Below, piece by piece: positions 1 to 8,353 of a DNA stretch of 64,000 nt. Source of the DNA: an uncultured Treponema sp. (GTDB taxonomy: Bacteria; Spirochaetota; Spirochaetia; Treponematales; Treponemataceae); contig CAMVDX010000007.1 of assembly GCA_947166355.1 (NCBI GenBank), positions 1-64,000 of the forward strand, in the 5' to 3' direction. How positions within the stretch are numbered: position 1 is the stretch's first letter; each line of letters starts with the position of its first letter. The position numbers were made by a program, and so were the translations under genes. Below the pieces are notes generated by a model, which saw only the letters and a list, made by a program, of their open reading frames with translations, searched no databases and was not told where the DNA came from.

Positions 1-66
1 TAGAAGTTTAGATTAAATATTTATTTTGGGAAAATACACGAGAATTGACGGTTACATTGATAATTA

Positions 67-1344
67 TTATTTCGTCGGGAATACGTTTCTCAATCCATAA
101 CTAACTGCATTCTGTTGAAAACAACAAATTTGTCCATCTATTAGTGGTTTCGTTAATGGATTGTTAAGAGCATATGGGCATTTATCAAATATTGGACAGA
201 TTCTATCAAATGTACAACAACTTCCATCTGTATTAAAAACAAATTCATTCATGCATTGTATTTCAATAAAATGAAATAATGCAGTTTGTTCCTCTGTTGT
301 CATTTTGATTTTTGATAATGCACTGTATTGATTTTTATTGTTTATAAGGATTGGAGAAATATTTAACGTCATTAAAGAACATATACAAAATAAAGTTTTC
401 GTGGACTTTAGTGTTAGAGGTAAAGATAGAAAATATGGTATATTCAATCTATAGTTCTTATAAAAATCTATAGTTTTTACAATCCAGTCTGCTGCAAATT
501 GGATTTTATCATAATTAAATGAATTCTTAATATTCTTTTTAGCCTCTTCGAAAGTATTGTTCCAATAATTAATAAGTGTATCACCTTCTATTTGCATATT
601 TGTATAGCAGTAATTATATAGTTCAGGTATTGTCTTTGGCATATATGAATTACTTTTCATTTGTACTAAAATTTTAATAAATAATTCTGGAGGATTAGTA
701 TACATTAAAGATATATCACAAAGTGCAAATATAAAGTCCTGCCGACTTAAAAACACAGGATATATAATACGAACCATTATTTCGGGTAACGAATAAGGGA
801 TCTGATAGATATTAGAAGATGTGTTAGAAAGATGCTCTTCATAAATTCGACACATACCTTCTTCTATTGCAGTTACATCAAAATAATAAGTCTCCGTTTT
901 CTGTTTAGGTCTCTGTATATCAATTTTATATTCTTCCAATTTTAAGTTTAAAATGAGATCCACAGTTACAATCTTTTTTCGATATGATAATTGTAATAGA
1001 GGATCATTCTTATTAAATGTCATGCTATAAGTTGAAGATTTTACTATTTTTTCACTTACGGAAAACAGTTCTTTATTGTTTACATAATTGTGGTCTGTTA
1101 TTGTAAAAGGGAAAGTTTTATTGTATGCATTGTAAAAATGGGCAATACCTGAATACGTATGAGCAATATTTATAACTCCATAAGTAGTTGATATATTTTG
1201 AATAAAATGAATGTATTCATGTATTAACGTTGGAATGATTTCTTTTGAGCGCAAATATTTTTCTGGTTTCTTATCCGTTTCAAGTTTTATCCAAAAGTAA
1301 TTGTCATAATATTTTCCATTAATTGGAGGTAACTGGTGTTTCAT
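67..1344 (-). CDS. Unrecognised HEXXH (zincin-like) protein, third gene of DUF262-HEPN cassette
   Basis: I do not recognise this 425-aa protein as a named family. Near the N-terminus (about residues 42-46) it has HEYIH, which fits the HEXXH zinc-binding motif. A glutamate pair in AIEEG (about residues 160-163) could provide the third zinc ligand of a gluzincin-type metallopeptidase. The C-terminal 60 residues are Cys-rich, with two CC pairs and several single Cys, and may bind a second metal. No signal peptide is evident, so a cytoplasmic location is likely. It starts 5 bp after the stop of the HEPN-like gene, so the two are probably translated from one mRNA. The gene is visibly AT-richer than the chromosomal genes. 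Peptidase activity is inferred from motifs only; a structural zinc role is possible. Confidence 0.6.
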   Translation of the reverse strand: MKHQLPPINGKYYDNYFWIKLETDKKPEKYLRSKEIIPTLIHEYIHFIQNISTTYGVINIAHTYSGIAHFYNAYNKTFPFTITDHNYVNNKELFSVSEKIVKSSTYSMTFNKNDPLLQLSYRKKIVTVDLILNLKLEEYKIDIQRPKQKTETYYFDVTAIEEGMCRIYEEHLSNTSSNIYQIPYSLPEIMVRIIYPVFLSRQDFIFALCDISLMYTNPPELFIKILVQMKSNSYMPKTIPELYNYCYTNMQIEGDTLINYWNNTFEEAKKNIKNSFNYDKIQFAADWIVKTIDFYKNYRLNIPYFLSLPLTLKSTKTLFCICSLMTLNISPILINNKNQYSALSKIKMTTEEQTALFHFIEIQCMNEFVFNTDGSCCTFDRICPIFDKCPYALNNPLTKPLIDGQICCFQQNAVSYGLRNVFPTK

Positions 1345-1349
1345 TTTTT

Positions 1350-2009
1350 TTATTCTGTTACTTGTGCTGGTTTTAAATATTTTTTATTTAATGCATAGTC
1401 AATTAAAGTTTCCTTAAAATCATCTAGCATTTCTATTACAGTTAGTGATATATCAGAAAAATCATCATATGTAATATCCATTGGTCTTTCACCATGAGCA
1501 ATTTCATTTCTACGTTTTAATATTTTCTCGTTAATAAAAGAATACTTCATAGAAAATAAGGGCTCTTTAATTCCAATTATTTGTAGAATCTCTTTGAATA
1601 ATTCTGGAGTTAAATTTGAATGTGTATCAATAAAATTATCTGGAGAAAAATTAGGGGTTTGAGAATACTCTTGCAAATAAGTTTCAGAAAATGAAGTATA
1701 TAGATATTGTTTTTCAGATTTGGCATTAGGTAATAATTCCTTGCATAATTTTATTCCAAAGAAATTATCTGTTAATTCATTATATTTTTTTCTTTGAGAA
1801 AAAACATGAGCCAAATATTTATTACTACTATTCTTTATATAGCCTTCCCAATGAGCATAAGAAAGTGCAATACCACTTCTAATTAATGATTCTTGTGCAA
1901 TGGGTTTACAACCATTTGCTCTTGTTTTGAAATATTCTATTTCTCTTTTTCTCCAGGCTAAGTCTTCATTGAGACTATCTATAAATTTTTCAATTGTAAT
2001 GATTTTCAT
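1350..2009 (-). CDS. MAE_28990/MAE_18760-type HEPN-like nuclease
   Basis: This 219-aa protein resembles the MAE_28990/MAE_18760 HEPN-like group. The N-terminal half carries the family-like YAHWEGYIK segment (about residues 51-59). The C-terminal half has RNEIAH (residues 167-172), which matches the R-x4-H catalytic motif of HEPN ribonucleases. HEPN proteins are metal-independent RNases found in toxin-antitoxin, abortive-infection and CRISPR accessory systems. The ATG directly abuts the stop codon of the DUF262 gene with no spacer, so translation is probably coupled. Another gene follows 5 bp downstream. It is most likely the effector or toxin of the cassette. Family placement is by motif recognition; the RNA target is unknown. 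Confidence 0.75.
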   Translation of the reverse strand: MKIITIEKFIDSLNEDLAWRKREIEYFKTRANGCKPIAQESLIRSGIALSYAHWEGYIKNSSNKYLAHVFSQRKKYNELTDNFFGIKLCKELLPNAKSEKQYLYTSFSETYLQEYSQTPNFSPDNFIDTHSNLTPELFKEILQIIGIKEPLFSMKYSFINEKILKRRNEIAHGERPMDITYDDFSDISLTVIEMLDDFKETLIDYALNKKYLKPAQVTE

Positions 2010-3098
2010 TTAAAACAATTCTTTTCCTAAAGGAATTAAATTCTTAACTCTATCAGCAGCTCTTAATCCGGCTCCAGAACTTTCAATAAAAATAGGATTA
2101 CTCCACATTGCCTTTAATTCTTCTTTTAGTGTTGATACTTGTATTTCTGCATATTTACTAGATACTGCTGGAATAATACATTCATAAGCAGATATAGAGA
2201 ACGGTCCCATGAATTTCTGTAATTCATTATTATATTTTCTAAATACATCGTCTCCGAGAGCTTCATTAAGTAGCTTAAATGTTCCTGTGAAAATGTTCTT
2301 TTCGGCTTCCTTATTAAATGTAGTATCTTTTGCGAATTGAATCATTTTTTCTGTAATAAAGGAGCCCAATTCTTGTCTTCGAGATATTTCTTCTGGTTTA
2401 CAATATCTATAAATAAAGAAACGTAATACTAACTCTTTATCATAACTTTCACTTTTACTTTTTTCAGTTATAGAAATTGTATTTAAGAAATTATAATCTT
2501 TGCTTAATTCATCAATGAAATAATAAAATTCTTTGTTTATCATTAATAACAAGCAATTACGTATTTCTTGATCACTTAAAGAAGAGCCATTTGTGTTAAG
2601 TCTTTGAAATAATTCATATTTAGCTTCAGAATCACTTTCTCGAGTAATTATTTTTATATCTATTTTTGCGCGTTTAATTATTAACCGTTGGGTCATTGTA
2701 AAGGATTCTTCTTCTTTTTCTGATTCCCATACTTTATTTTCTAAAGATGGTAAATATTCAGTTTTTTGAAGTCTAAGAGGTGCATATAGTTCATTATTAT
2801 CATCTTTTAAGATTCCCATAAACTGAAAAATTGTTGATAAACGTTGTAATCCATCAATTACATCCCAAACCCCATCATCTCTTTGAGCGACAAAAATAGA
2901 AGGTATTGGGATTCCAAGTAGAATAGATTCAATTAATTTTGTTTTTTGTTCATCATTCCATCTATATAAACGCTGAAAATCTGGATGAATATCAATTTCT
3001 CCATCTTTGTACATTGAAGCTAATTCACCAATTGACATTGGATAACCATCTGATTTGATTGTTTTAGATTTTAAATCGATTTCATCCTGTAAAGCCAT
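2010..3098 (-). CDS. DUF262 (GmrSD-N/ParB-nuclease-like) protein
   Basis: This 362-aa protein has the hallmarks of DUF262: DGLQRLST (about residues 82-89), a variant of the DGQQR motif of ParB-like NTP-dependent enzymes, and RLNTNGSSLSDQEIRN (about 166-181), typical of the family. DUF262 forms the GmrS-like half of type IV restriction enzymes and occurs in several phage-defence operons, where it is thought to sense or hydrolyse nucleotides. The C-terminal DUF1524/HNH nuclease half of full GmrSD is absent. A strong GGAGG Shine-Dalgarno (3106-3110) supports the ATG at 3098. It is the first gene of the DUF262-HEPN-HEXXH cassette, 33 bp downstream of the AlbA_2 gene. Confidence 0.85.
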   Translation of the reverse strand: MALQDEIDLKSKTIKSDGYPMSIGELASMYKDGEIDIHPDFQRLYRWNDEQKTKLIESILLGIPIPSIFVAQRDDGVWDVIDGLQRLSTIFQFMGILKDDNNELYAPLRLQKTEYLPSLENKVWESEKEEESFTMTQRLIIKRAKIDIKIITRESDSEAKYELFQRLNTNGSSLSDQEIRNCLLLMINKEFYYFIDELSKDYNFLNTISITEKSKSESYDKELVLRFFIYRYCKPEEISRRQELGSFITEKMIQFAKDTTFNKEAEKNIFTGTFKLLNEALGDDVFRKYNNELQKFMGPFSISAYECIIPAVSSKYAEIQVSTLKEELKAMWSNPIFIESSGAGLRAADRVKNLIPLGKELF

Positions 3099-3131
3099 TT
3101 TTAATCCTCCATATTTAAATCAAATATTTAT

Positions 3132-4556
3132 TTAGTTATGTGTAGATACTATTTTCCAATAACCGCTTCTGTCACTTCCAACACGTTCTATCAGATTTGA
3201 ATCTTTTAGAAGTTTAAGATGATTTTTTATTGTCCTTTCTGATAAGCCTGTTTCATTTGATAATTCTGAAATAGAACTCTTTGGATTCTTACAAATTGCT
3301 TCATAGGTTTTCTGGGCAACTTCTGGGCAACTTCTGGGCAACTTCTGGGCAACTTCTGGGCAATTACTAGGAACTTTCTGTGCACTTTCAGCGAATCCGT
3401 CAATGCCATATTCTGCTGCAAGTTTTTTATAAGTTTCAGAAGCATTACAAATAGCAGAAAAACCGCCACTTACAACTTTTGGTTCGGGTAGAGTTGCATT
3501 TTGTTCTTCACAAATTGTTTTAATCTTGAAATATCCGCGACCCCAGGATTCAATAAATCCACACTTAAAGAAAATATCAGCAATCTTAGGATTTCTTGGA
3601 GCAGAATGATGTAATTTGTAAAGGTCTTCAATCTTTACTGTTTCTGGCATTTCACCAATATTCCAAATATCAATCTTGTCCTTATAAATCAAAATCTGAA
3701 TAGGATATGGCTTTGTGTAATCCTTATGAATAAGTGCATTCAGTAATAATTCTCGAAATGCTCCACGTGGGAAGAAGTAAGTCTCTGCTCTATGAATCTC
3801 ATCTGGATACGAAATAAGGGCTTTCATATATTTTGTGTAGATAATATCAAGGGCATCTTCAACCTGTGTCATAAGTGAGCCGTGAATTTCATCCTGGAAA
3901 AGAATGTCTGCATCGTTTGCAAAATAACCGATTTTGGTATATGCACCTATTACCCATTTCTCTGGATCCGGATGAAAAGCCATAACTGCAGCACGTGTAA
4001 GCCGTTCTTTATCAAATGCTCTAAGATTCTGCAAAAGAGCTTCATTTGATATTTCGAGTTCTTCTTCCTTAAAGCGGTTAGTTCTTATAGCCCATGTCTT
4101 AAATACTTTAAATGCTCGTTCATCTAAGTCTTTTACAGAAACATCGGGTATTGAAACAGCATCCCATGAAAGACCATACGCATTAAGAATCAAATCATTC
4201 AATTCAAATCCTGTAACTTCCTGTGTGGTCGAACCAACTCTTTTGTAGTATTTTCCATGATAACTTACTGGATTTTCATACTTATTAACTTTGATAATCA
4301 GATATTTCAAATTATTGTCAGAATCATCAGCAACAGATACATCACATAAAAGGCCCATGCTCTGTGTAATCTTAAGAGGAATTGTTTCACTTAATTTATG
4401 AAAATCTTGAACACCTGTTACAGTACCTTTGTCGTTTACACCAATATAAAGGATTCCGCCTTTAGTATTAGCGAAAGCACAAATCCATTTAAGGTATTCA
4501 TCTTGCCAGCTTTGTTTAAATTCTATGTCCTGATTTTCAGCTTTCTGTATTATCAT
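3132..4556 (-). CDS. AlbA_2 / HATPase_c_4 / winged-HTH protein (Schlafen-like regulator)
   Basis: This 474-aa protein begins with an AlbA_2 (Schlafen AlbA-like) domain, with IEFKQS near residue 11 and FANTKGGILYIGVND around 28-42. A central HATPase_c_4-like region follows (LLNALIHKDYTKPYPIQI, then GFIESWGRGYFKI). The C-terminus is a winged helix (SISELSNETGLSERTIKNH). Such proteins are usually annotated as ATP-binding transcriptional regulators and are frequent in mobile elements. The linker before the HTH is encoded by five tandem 11-bp units (3310-3364). Because 11 is not a multiple of 3, gain or loss of one unit would shift frame and remove the HTH. No SD is seen; TATAAT lies 11 nt before ATG. 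It probably regulates the element or the downstream cassette. Confidence 0.8.
   Translation of the reverse strand: MIIQKAENQDIEFKQSWQDEYLKWICAFANTKGGILYIGVNDKGTVTGVQDFHKLSETIPLKITQSMGLLCDVSVADDSDNNLKYLIIKVNKYENPVSYHGKYYKRVGSTTQEVTGFELNDLILNAYGLSWDAVSIPDVSVKDLDERAFKVFKTWAIRTNRFKEEELEISNEALLQNLRAFDKERLTRAAVMAFHPDPEKWVIGAYTKIGYFANDADILFQDEIHGSLMTQVEDALDIIYTKYMKALISYPDEIHRAETYFFPRGAFRELLLNALIHKDYTKPYPIQILIYKDKIDIWNIGEMPETVKIEDLYKLHHSAPRNPKIADIFFKCGFIESWGRGYFKIKTICEEQNATLPEPKVVSGGFSAICNASETYKKLAAEYGIDGFAESAQKVPSNCPEVAQKLPRSCPEVAQKTYEAICKNPKSSISELSNETGLSERTIKNHLKLLKDSNLIERVGSDRSGYWKIVSTHN
3310..3364 (-). repeat. Five tandem 11-bp repeats inside a coding sequence
   Basis: Coding-strand unit is GTTGCCCAGAA, repeated five times with the last unit marginally incomplete. 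The repeats encode the linker before the winged HTH of the AlbA_2 protein. The reading frame cycles through all three phases of the unit, and an alternative frame stays open from the repeat to about 3227. Slipped-strand mispairing here would act as an on/off switch for the HTH domain. Confidence 0.9.
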
Positions 4557-4612
4557 ATTACAAAATTATTATATCATAATTATTGCTGTTTCTTCTATGT
4601 TTCAAAATATTA

Positions 4613-5011
4613 TCACACCGTAATTCTCATAATTATTTTGTTTCCCTTAGAGTTTGTTATTTTACAGTCAATCCACATATCATTCTTCTGAATAATTAAT
4701 ACTATGGCTTCGGAATATCGTGAGAATATAATTGGTCTTAGTTCTGTGTTTTGTTGCAGTTTTAATTCAATGCTAACCGTATAAATCGTATTTTCTACAA
4801 TCCTGTCTTTCTCAGAATATTCAGATTCTTCTATACTAAATATAAATGAAGGTGTCTTAATACAGTTCTCTTCGAGAGATTTGTTTTCAAATGGCTTAAG
4901 AATAATTCCGTCATTATGCTCCTTGTTGATTTTATCAATACATTCAGGAAGCTTCTGAATTAAGAGATATTCCAGTTCTTTATAAACAGGTTCAAAACAT
5001 TTCATAAACAT
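4613..5011 (-). CDS. Probable phage tail-completion / head-tail adaptor protein
   Basis: This is a 132-aa protein with no motif I can name firmly. Its size, its mixed alpha/beta character (initial helix, then strands) and its place directly after the head-tail connector fit a neck or tail-terminator (gp10-like) protein. Its start overlaps the end of the connector gene by 10 bp, so translation is coupled. A second ATG lies two codons further in. It is the last recognisable virion-type gene before the accessory genes; no tail-tube, tape-measure or fibre gene follows. Confidence 0.45.
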   Translation of the reverse strand: MFMKCFEPVYKELEYLLIQKLPECIDKINKEHNDGIILKPFENKSLEENCIKTPSFIFSIEESEYSEKDRIVENTIYTVSIELKLQQNTELRPIIFSRYSEAIVLIIQKNDMWIDCKITNSKGNKIIMRITV

Positions 5012-5496
5012 TTTCTTCTATATAAATTGATTACAGACAGAATATCCTGTGGTAATTCAAATCCAGTTTCCTCATCATGATTTGTCTGTTTTATAAAGTC
5101 TTTCTTTTTTAGAAGGAAGAGTTTTACTATAACTTCTTTTAAGTCTGCCGGTAATGTTTCTTCTGTAAAACCTGCATTATAATTCAAAAAGACAACATGA
5201 CCTTCAAGTTTTGGATCTATGAATAAAATACGTTGTTCGTCAATTACGCAATTAGGAACACGTAGCTTTTTTGTCATATCAATTATGTTTATCATTTCAG
5301 AAATGTTTTCATGGTCTGTAAAAACCATACAGTCTTTTACTGTGTGTAATTCGTTGTAGTTCTTATCATCAAGAGTGTAGCCTAAAAGCTTTTCAATATA
5401 AGAAATTGTTGCTGCAAAGATTAATGAATCTGTTTCTATTTCTTCAGCCTTAAGCTCTAATATTTTCTGTAGTTCTTCAAATGTGAAAGGTTTCAT
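5002..5496 (-). CDS. Phage head-tail connector (gp6-like)
   Basis: This 164-aa protein resembles gp6-like phage head-tail connector proteins, which form the dodecameric ring below the portal. The C-terminal half has the family-like pattern VVFLNYNAGF, then LPADLKEVIVKLFLLKKKDF (about residues 105-138). It lies downstream of the capsid gene in the usual order and overlaps the next gene by 10 bp. A GGAG sequence 4 nt before ATG is the likely ribosome-binding site. A 131-bp inverted-repeat element separates it from the capsid gene. Confidence 0.7.
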   Translation of the reverse strand: MKPFTFEELQKILELKAEEIETDSLIFAATISYIEKLLGYTLDDKNYNELHTVKDCMVFTDHENISEMINIIDMTKKLRVPNCVIDEQRILFIDPKLEGHVVFLNYNAGFTEETLPADLKEVIVKLFLLKKKDFIKQTNHDEETGFELPQDILSVINLYRRKCL

Positions 5497-5510
5497 ATTT
5501 CTCCGTCATC

Positions 5511-5641
5511 GGAAAAGCGGGGCAAAGGCTAGTATAACCTACGTTCAGTCAAATACAAGGCCAAGCCGCTTCGCGGTGTCGCTGCGCTCCAGCCTTGCAT
5601 TTGCCTTCACTTCGGTTTTTGAATTTTCGCCCCCGCTTTCC
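5511..5641. repeat. 131-bp MITE-like element between capsid and connector genes
   Basis: The segment begins GGAAAAGCGGGGC (5511-5523) and ends with its near-perfect inverse GCCCCCGCTTTCC (5629-5641). The inside is GC-rich with further short inverted repeats. It is non-coding, interrupts an otherwise tight virion gene string, and no other copy was seen in this window. A separate AT-rich palindrome follows at about 5642-5665. Confidence 0.6.
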
Positions 5642-5674
5642 AAAGGGCAATATATATTGCTCTTTGGCTGTTTG

Positions 5675-6982
5675 TTATTCAGTTGCTGTTTTTAAGAGCA
5701 CCATATTTTTCTTTGGTCTTGTCACGAGGAATCCGTCACGCTTACGGAATCGCATGAAGAGCTCTCCGTATTCGAGTCCCTCTGTTGTTTCATCAAATCG
5801 TTTGATTTCAATTCCTTTGCGGTTGCCGTGAATGATTCTTTTTGGATTCATAAAGATGGCAATCACGCTGTCAGCTTCAATGTCTGCAAGCTGCGGCATC
5901 AGACGACTTTCAACAACATCATATCCATCGATTCTTCCTGGCATTCCGTCACCTGGTTTTCTCCAGATCGGGTTGTGGTTGTCGTCCTGAATGTTTGCAA
6001 TGTGATTGAGGAATGTTTCATGAAGGAACCATTTGCAATACTTCCTTTCTTCTGGTTCAACCTGCAGCTCTGCCTTGCGGAAGTCGAGGTATGTGAGCTT
6101 TGATTCGTCTGTGCTCTGGATGCGGCATACTTCGGCATGAGACATATTCATTGCGCCTGTGAACGGGTCATCGTCAGCAATAAGACACTGACGGTCAAAC
6201 TCTTGACCATAAGCTTCTGTGAAATCTTCAAGGAACATCTTACCGAGGTCAACAAAAACATCTTCGCCAAACTCGTCAAAGAATGGAACATAGCCTGCAA
6301 GTGTGTAAGCTTTGAGCTCTGTGCGTGTAGGCATGTTTGATTTTGTAGCGTCGATTTTCTGGCCGTATGAAGTCAGCCATTTCAATTCGATTCCGCCACG
6401 GTCTCTTTCTGGAATAAAGATTGAAGGACCACTCATAGGGCGGTGAGTTACGAGGTTCATCATCTGAGACTGCTTTGCAGCTTCCTGCATGATGGTCTCT
6501 TCGTAAATCGGATTGATAAGATACTGGTCATTGTTGGCAAGATTTCCGATTGGTTCACCGAGTACCGCTTTAGATGGTACAAATCCTTTTCCGGTTTCCC
6601 AGGAGAAGTCTTTTGGATTGTTCCATTTTTCAGCTCTGATATTTGGACAGAACTTAAGCTGGCCCAATGTTTCTGCATCCTTGTTCCAGGCTGCGCACAA
6701 AGCTTTACCAAGATTAAAACAAACGTCTCTGTAAGAGAGTGGTTTCATTTCAGTATCAGCTTTACGCATAAGGTTACGAAGCTCTTTTACAGCTTCCTTA
6801 ATTCCTTCAAGTTCACTTGTTGTTGCAGTTGTCTGACTGTCGGCAGCCTTCAAAATACCAGCAATGATTTCTTCATTCTCATTGAAATACTTCGAAATCT
6901 GTTCCGGTGTTGCAGCTTCTGTAGGAACAAGAGTTTTCATATTCTCTAATTTCTGCTGCAGTGATACAATTACTTCGTTCAA
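5675..6982 (-). CDS. HK97-family major capsid protein
   Basis: The product is about 435 aa and is the building block of an icosahedral head. It has the usual layout of HK97-type capsid proteins cleaved by a prohead protease: a helical N-terminal scaffold-like region (first ~90 residues), then a large mixed domain ending in a basic, aromatic C-terminal segment (ELFMRFRKRDGFLVTRP). I place the start at TTG 6982, because AAGGAGG sits 5 nt upstream. The frame stays open to a GTG at 7060, but that has no good ribosome-binding site and a stable hairpin (7008-7048) lies between them. It follows the protease gene in canonical order. Confidence 0.85.
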   Translation of the reverse strand: MNEVIVSLQQKLENMKTLVPTEAATPEQISKYFNENEEIIAGILKAADSQTTATTSELEGIKEAVKELRNLMRKADTEMKPLSYRDVCFNLGKALCAAWNKDAETLGQLKFCPNIRAEKWNNPKDFSWETGKGFVPSKAVLGEPIGNLANNDQYLINPIYEETIMQEAAKQSQMMNLVTHRPMSGPSIFIPERDRGGIELKWLTSYGQKIDATKSNMPTRTELKAYTLAGYVPFFDEFGEDVFVDLGKMFLEDFTEAYGQEFDRQCLIADDDPFTGAMNMSHAEVCRIQSTDESKLTYLDFRKAELQVEPEERKYCKWFLHETFLNHIANIQDDNHNPIWRKPGDGMPGRIDGYDVVESRLMPQLADIEADSVIAIFMNPKRIIHGNRKGIEIKRFDETTEGLEYGELFMRFRKRDGFLVTRPKKNMVLLKTATE

Positions 6983-7007
6983 GTTTTCCTCCTTAGGTAA
7001 CTTGGAT

Positions 7008-7048
7008 AACAGAGCTGTCAGCAGGTTCCAATTGTCAGCAGCTCTGTT
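7008..7048. promoter_or_regulatory. Hairpin in the leader of the capsid gene
   Basis: AACAGAGCTG (7008-7017) pairs perfectly with CAGCTCTGTT (7039-7048). A T-run follows on the plus strand, so it resembles a plus-strand terminator. It lies between the protease stop and the SD-supported TTG start of the capsid gene on the minus strand. There it could act as an mRNA processing or stability element that raises capsid expression. Confidence 0.5.
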
Positions 7049-7062
7049 TTTTATTTGCACTT

Positions 7063-7692
7063 CTAAGCCCGTGCCAGGCCTTTAGTCAACTTATCCCAAT
7101 ACGAAAGCTCCTCAAGGTCCTGAATTACTTCCGTAATCTCCAGTTTTTTCTCTCCGTTTCGGGCAAATGGATTTGCCGGAACACAGCAGATAGAGAATTC
7201 CAAAAGCTCCTGCTTTCGGAAAATCAGATCGCATTCGCGGTCCTTTGATTCCAGAAACTCAACTTCCTCTGCAATAAATCCAACAGAGCCACAGCGTAAA
7301 GCGCCGGCCTTAACTCTCTCCCCAATACTCCATCCGAACTCGTCAAACTCTTTTGAGTTGAATACAATATCTCCCTCGAGCACTGTATCAGCCTTCACAT
7401 TCTCCGCATATCCTATCGCTGGAATAGAGTAATCATGACTCCAGAGGATTACAGGATTCGCAAGATAGTTCTTTAAGTTCCATCCGCTTGGGTCGACTTT
7501 TTCAAAATCACGGTCTACATCAAAAGTACTCATTACCCAATGAAATGAATCTTTCTGTACATCAATGCTTTTGAAAACTTCAACCTGAGGCGAAAGTTTT
7601 CCAGAATGTGTATTGTCCTTTAAGAAAGTCAAAAACAGATTCTTGTTTCTGGAAAATTCCTTGTTTTCCACTCCGTCAATTTTTACTAACAA
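7063..7692 (-). CDS. HK97-type prohead protease
   Basis: This 209-aa protein matches the phage prohead serine proteases (peptidase U35/S78) that cleave the capsid scaffold domain during maturation. FDVDRDFEKVDPSGW opens the fold; VILWSHDYS supplies the probable catalytic His; LLEFSICCVPANPFA supplies the probable catalytic Ser. Start is TTG at 7692, supported by AAGGAG 6 nt upstream, and it overlaps the preceding response-regulator-like gene by 7 bp. It lies directly upstream of the capsid gene. Confidence 0.85.
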   Translation of the reverse strand: MLVKIDGVENKEFSRNKNLFLTFLKDNTHSGKLSPQVEVFKSIDVQKDSFHWVMSTFDVDRDFEKVDPSGWNLKNYLANPVILWSHDYSIPAIGYAENVKADTVLEGDIVFNSKEFDEFGWSIGERVKAGALRCGSVGFIAEEVEFLESKDRECDLIFRKQELLEFSICCVPANPFARNGEKKLEITEVIQDLEELSYWDKLTKGLARA

Positions 7693-8336
7693 CTCCAGCT
7701 CCTTAAGTTTATTTTTTCCAGCTGTTTATTCAGAACACTAAAATCTTTCATGCTCTCAAAACCGATTTTCTTTTTAAGCCTGCTGATATGAATGCCAACA
7801 GCACCTTCGGATGCACTAACCAGCCCACTGATTTGTTTAATGGATTTTCCTTCCCCAAGATACATACCAATCTCAAGCTCCATTTCGGTAATCTCAGAAC
7901 AATACTTACGGAAACGCAAATGTTCGTTTGAATCCAGGCTGTCTAAAACTTCTTCCGGAAAAATCTTCTCACCGGAAAAGATATTACGCAGTTTATTCAC
8001 AAATTCTTTTTTGTTACGAATATTACAAATAAAGCCATCAGCTTTAAGGTCGTAAACTCGAAGACCAAAGAATCTTGAACAGTCTCCCTGCTCAACAAAA
8101 ATAATCCGAAGCTTGCTGTTATAAACACGCAAAGCTGTCATTTTGAATCGAAGAACATAACTCAGAAAATACTTATCAAAAATGACAATATCATCTTCAG
8201 CACTCTTCAAATGATAAATGATGTCAGTATCATTTGAACCATCTACAATCTGCAGTGAAGGCATTGCTGCCTTCGCACAATGAGTAATAATTTCTTTTGT
8301 AAAATCATCACATACTGCAATTATGATTTTTTTCAT
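7686..8336 (-). CDS. LuxR-type response-regulator-like protein inside the virion gene cluster
   Basis: This 216-aa protein has a receiver-like N-terminal half and a LuxR-type HTH at the C-terminus (ITEMELEIGMYLGEGKSIKQ onward, then SRLKKKIGF). Receiver features include the early acidic pair CDD (residues 9-10) and Asp in IVIFDK (mid-50s) at the phosphoacceptor position. The conserved Lys after GAxG/GF appears replaced (ADGFICN), so phosphotransfer may be altered. No histidine kinase is nearby. It is locked between the portal and protease genes, overlapping the latter by 7 bp, with an AAAGAGGT ribosome-binding site. It may time head-gene expression or respond to host state. A regulator at this position is unusual for phages. 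Confidence 0.75.
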   Translation of the reverse strand: MKKIIIAVCDDFTKEIITHCAKAAMPSLQIVDGSNDTDIIYHLKSAEDDIVIFDKYFLSYVLRFKMTALRVYNSKLRIIFVEQGDCSRFFGLRVYDLKADGFICNIRNKKEFVNKLRNIFSGEKIFPEEVLDSLDSNEHLRFRKYCSEITEMELEIGMYLGEGKSIKQISGLVSASEGAVGIHISRLKKKIGFESMKDFSVLNKQLEKINLRSWSC

Positions 8337-8353
8337 TTTTGTACCTCTTTTTG

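Noticed and set aside
1-66. Left attachment site of the element
   Set aside because: No copy of the tRNA-Asn 3' segment is present; the element probably continues beyond the window.
3310-3364. Short direct repeats as a mini-CRISPR or iteron
   Set aside because: Units are contiguous without spacers and lie inside a coding sequence; a slippage tract explains them better.
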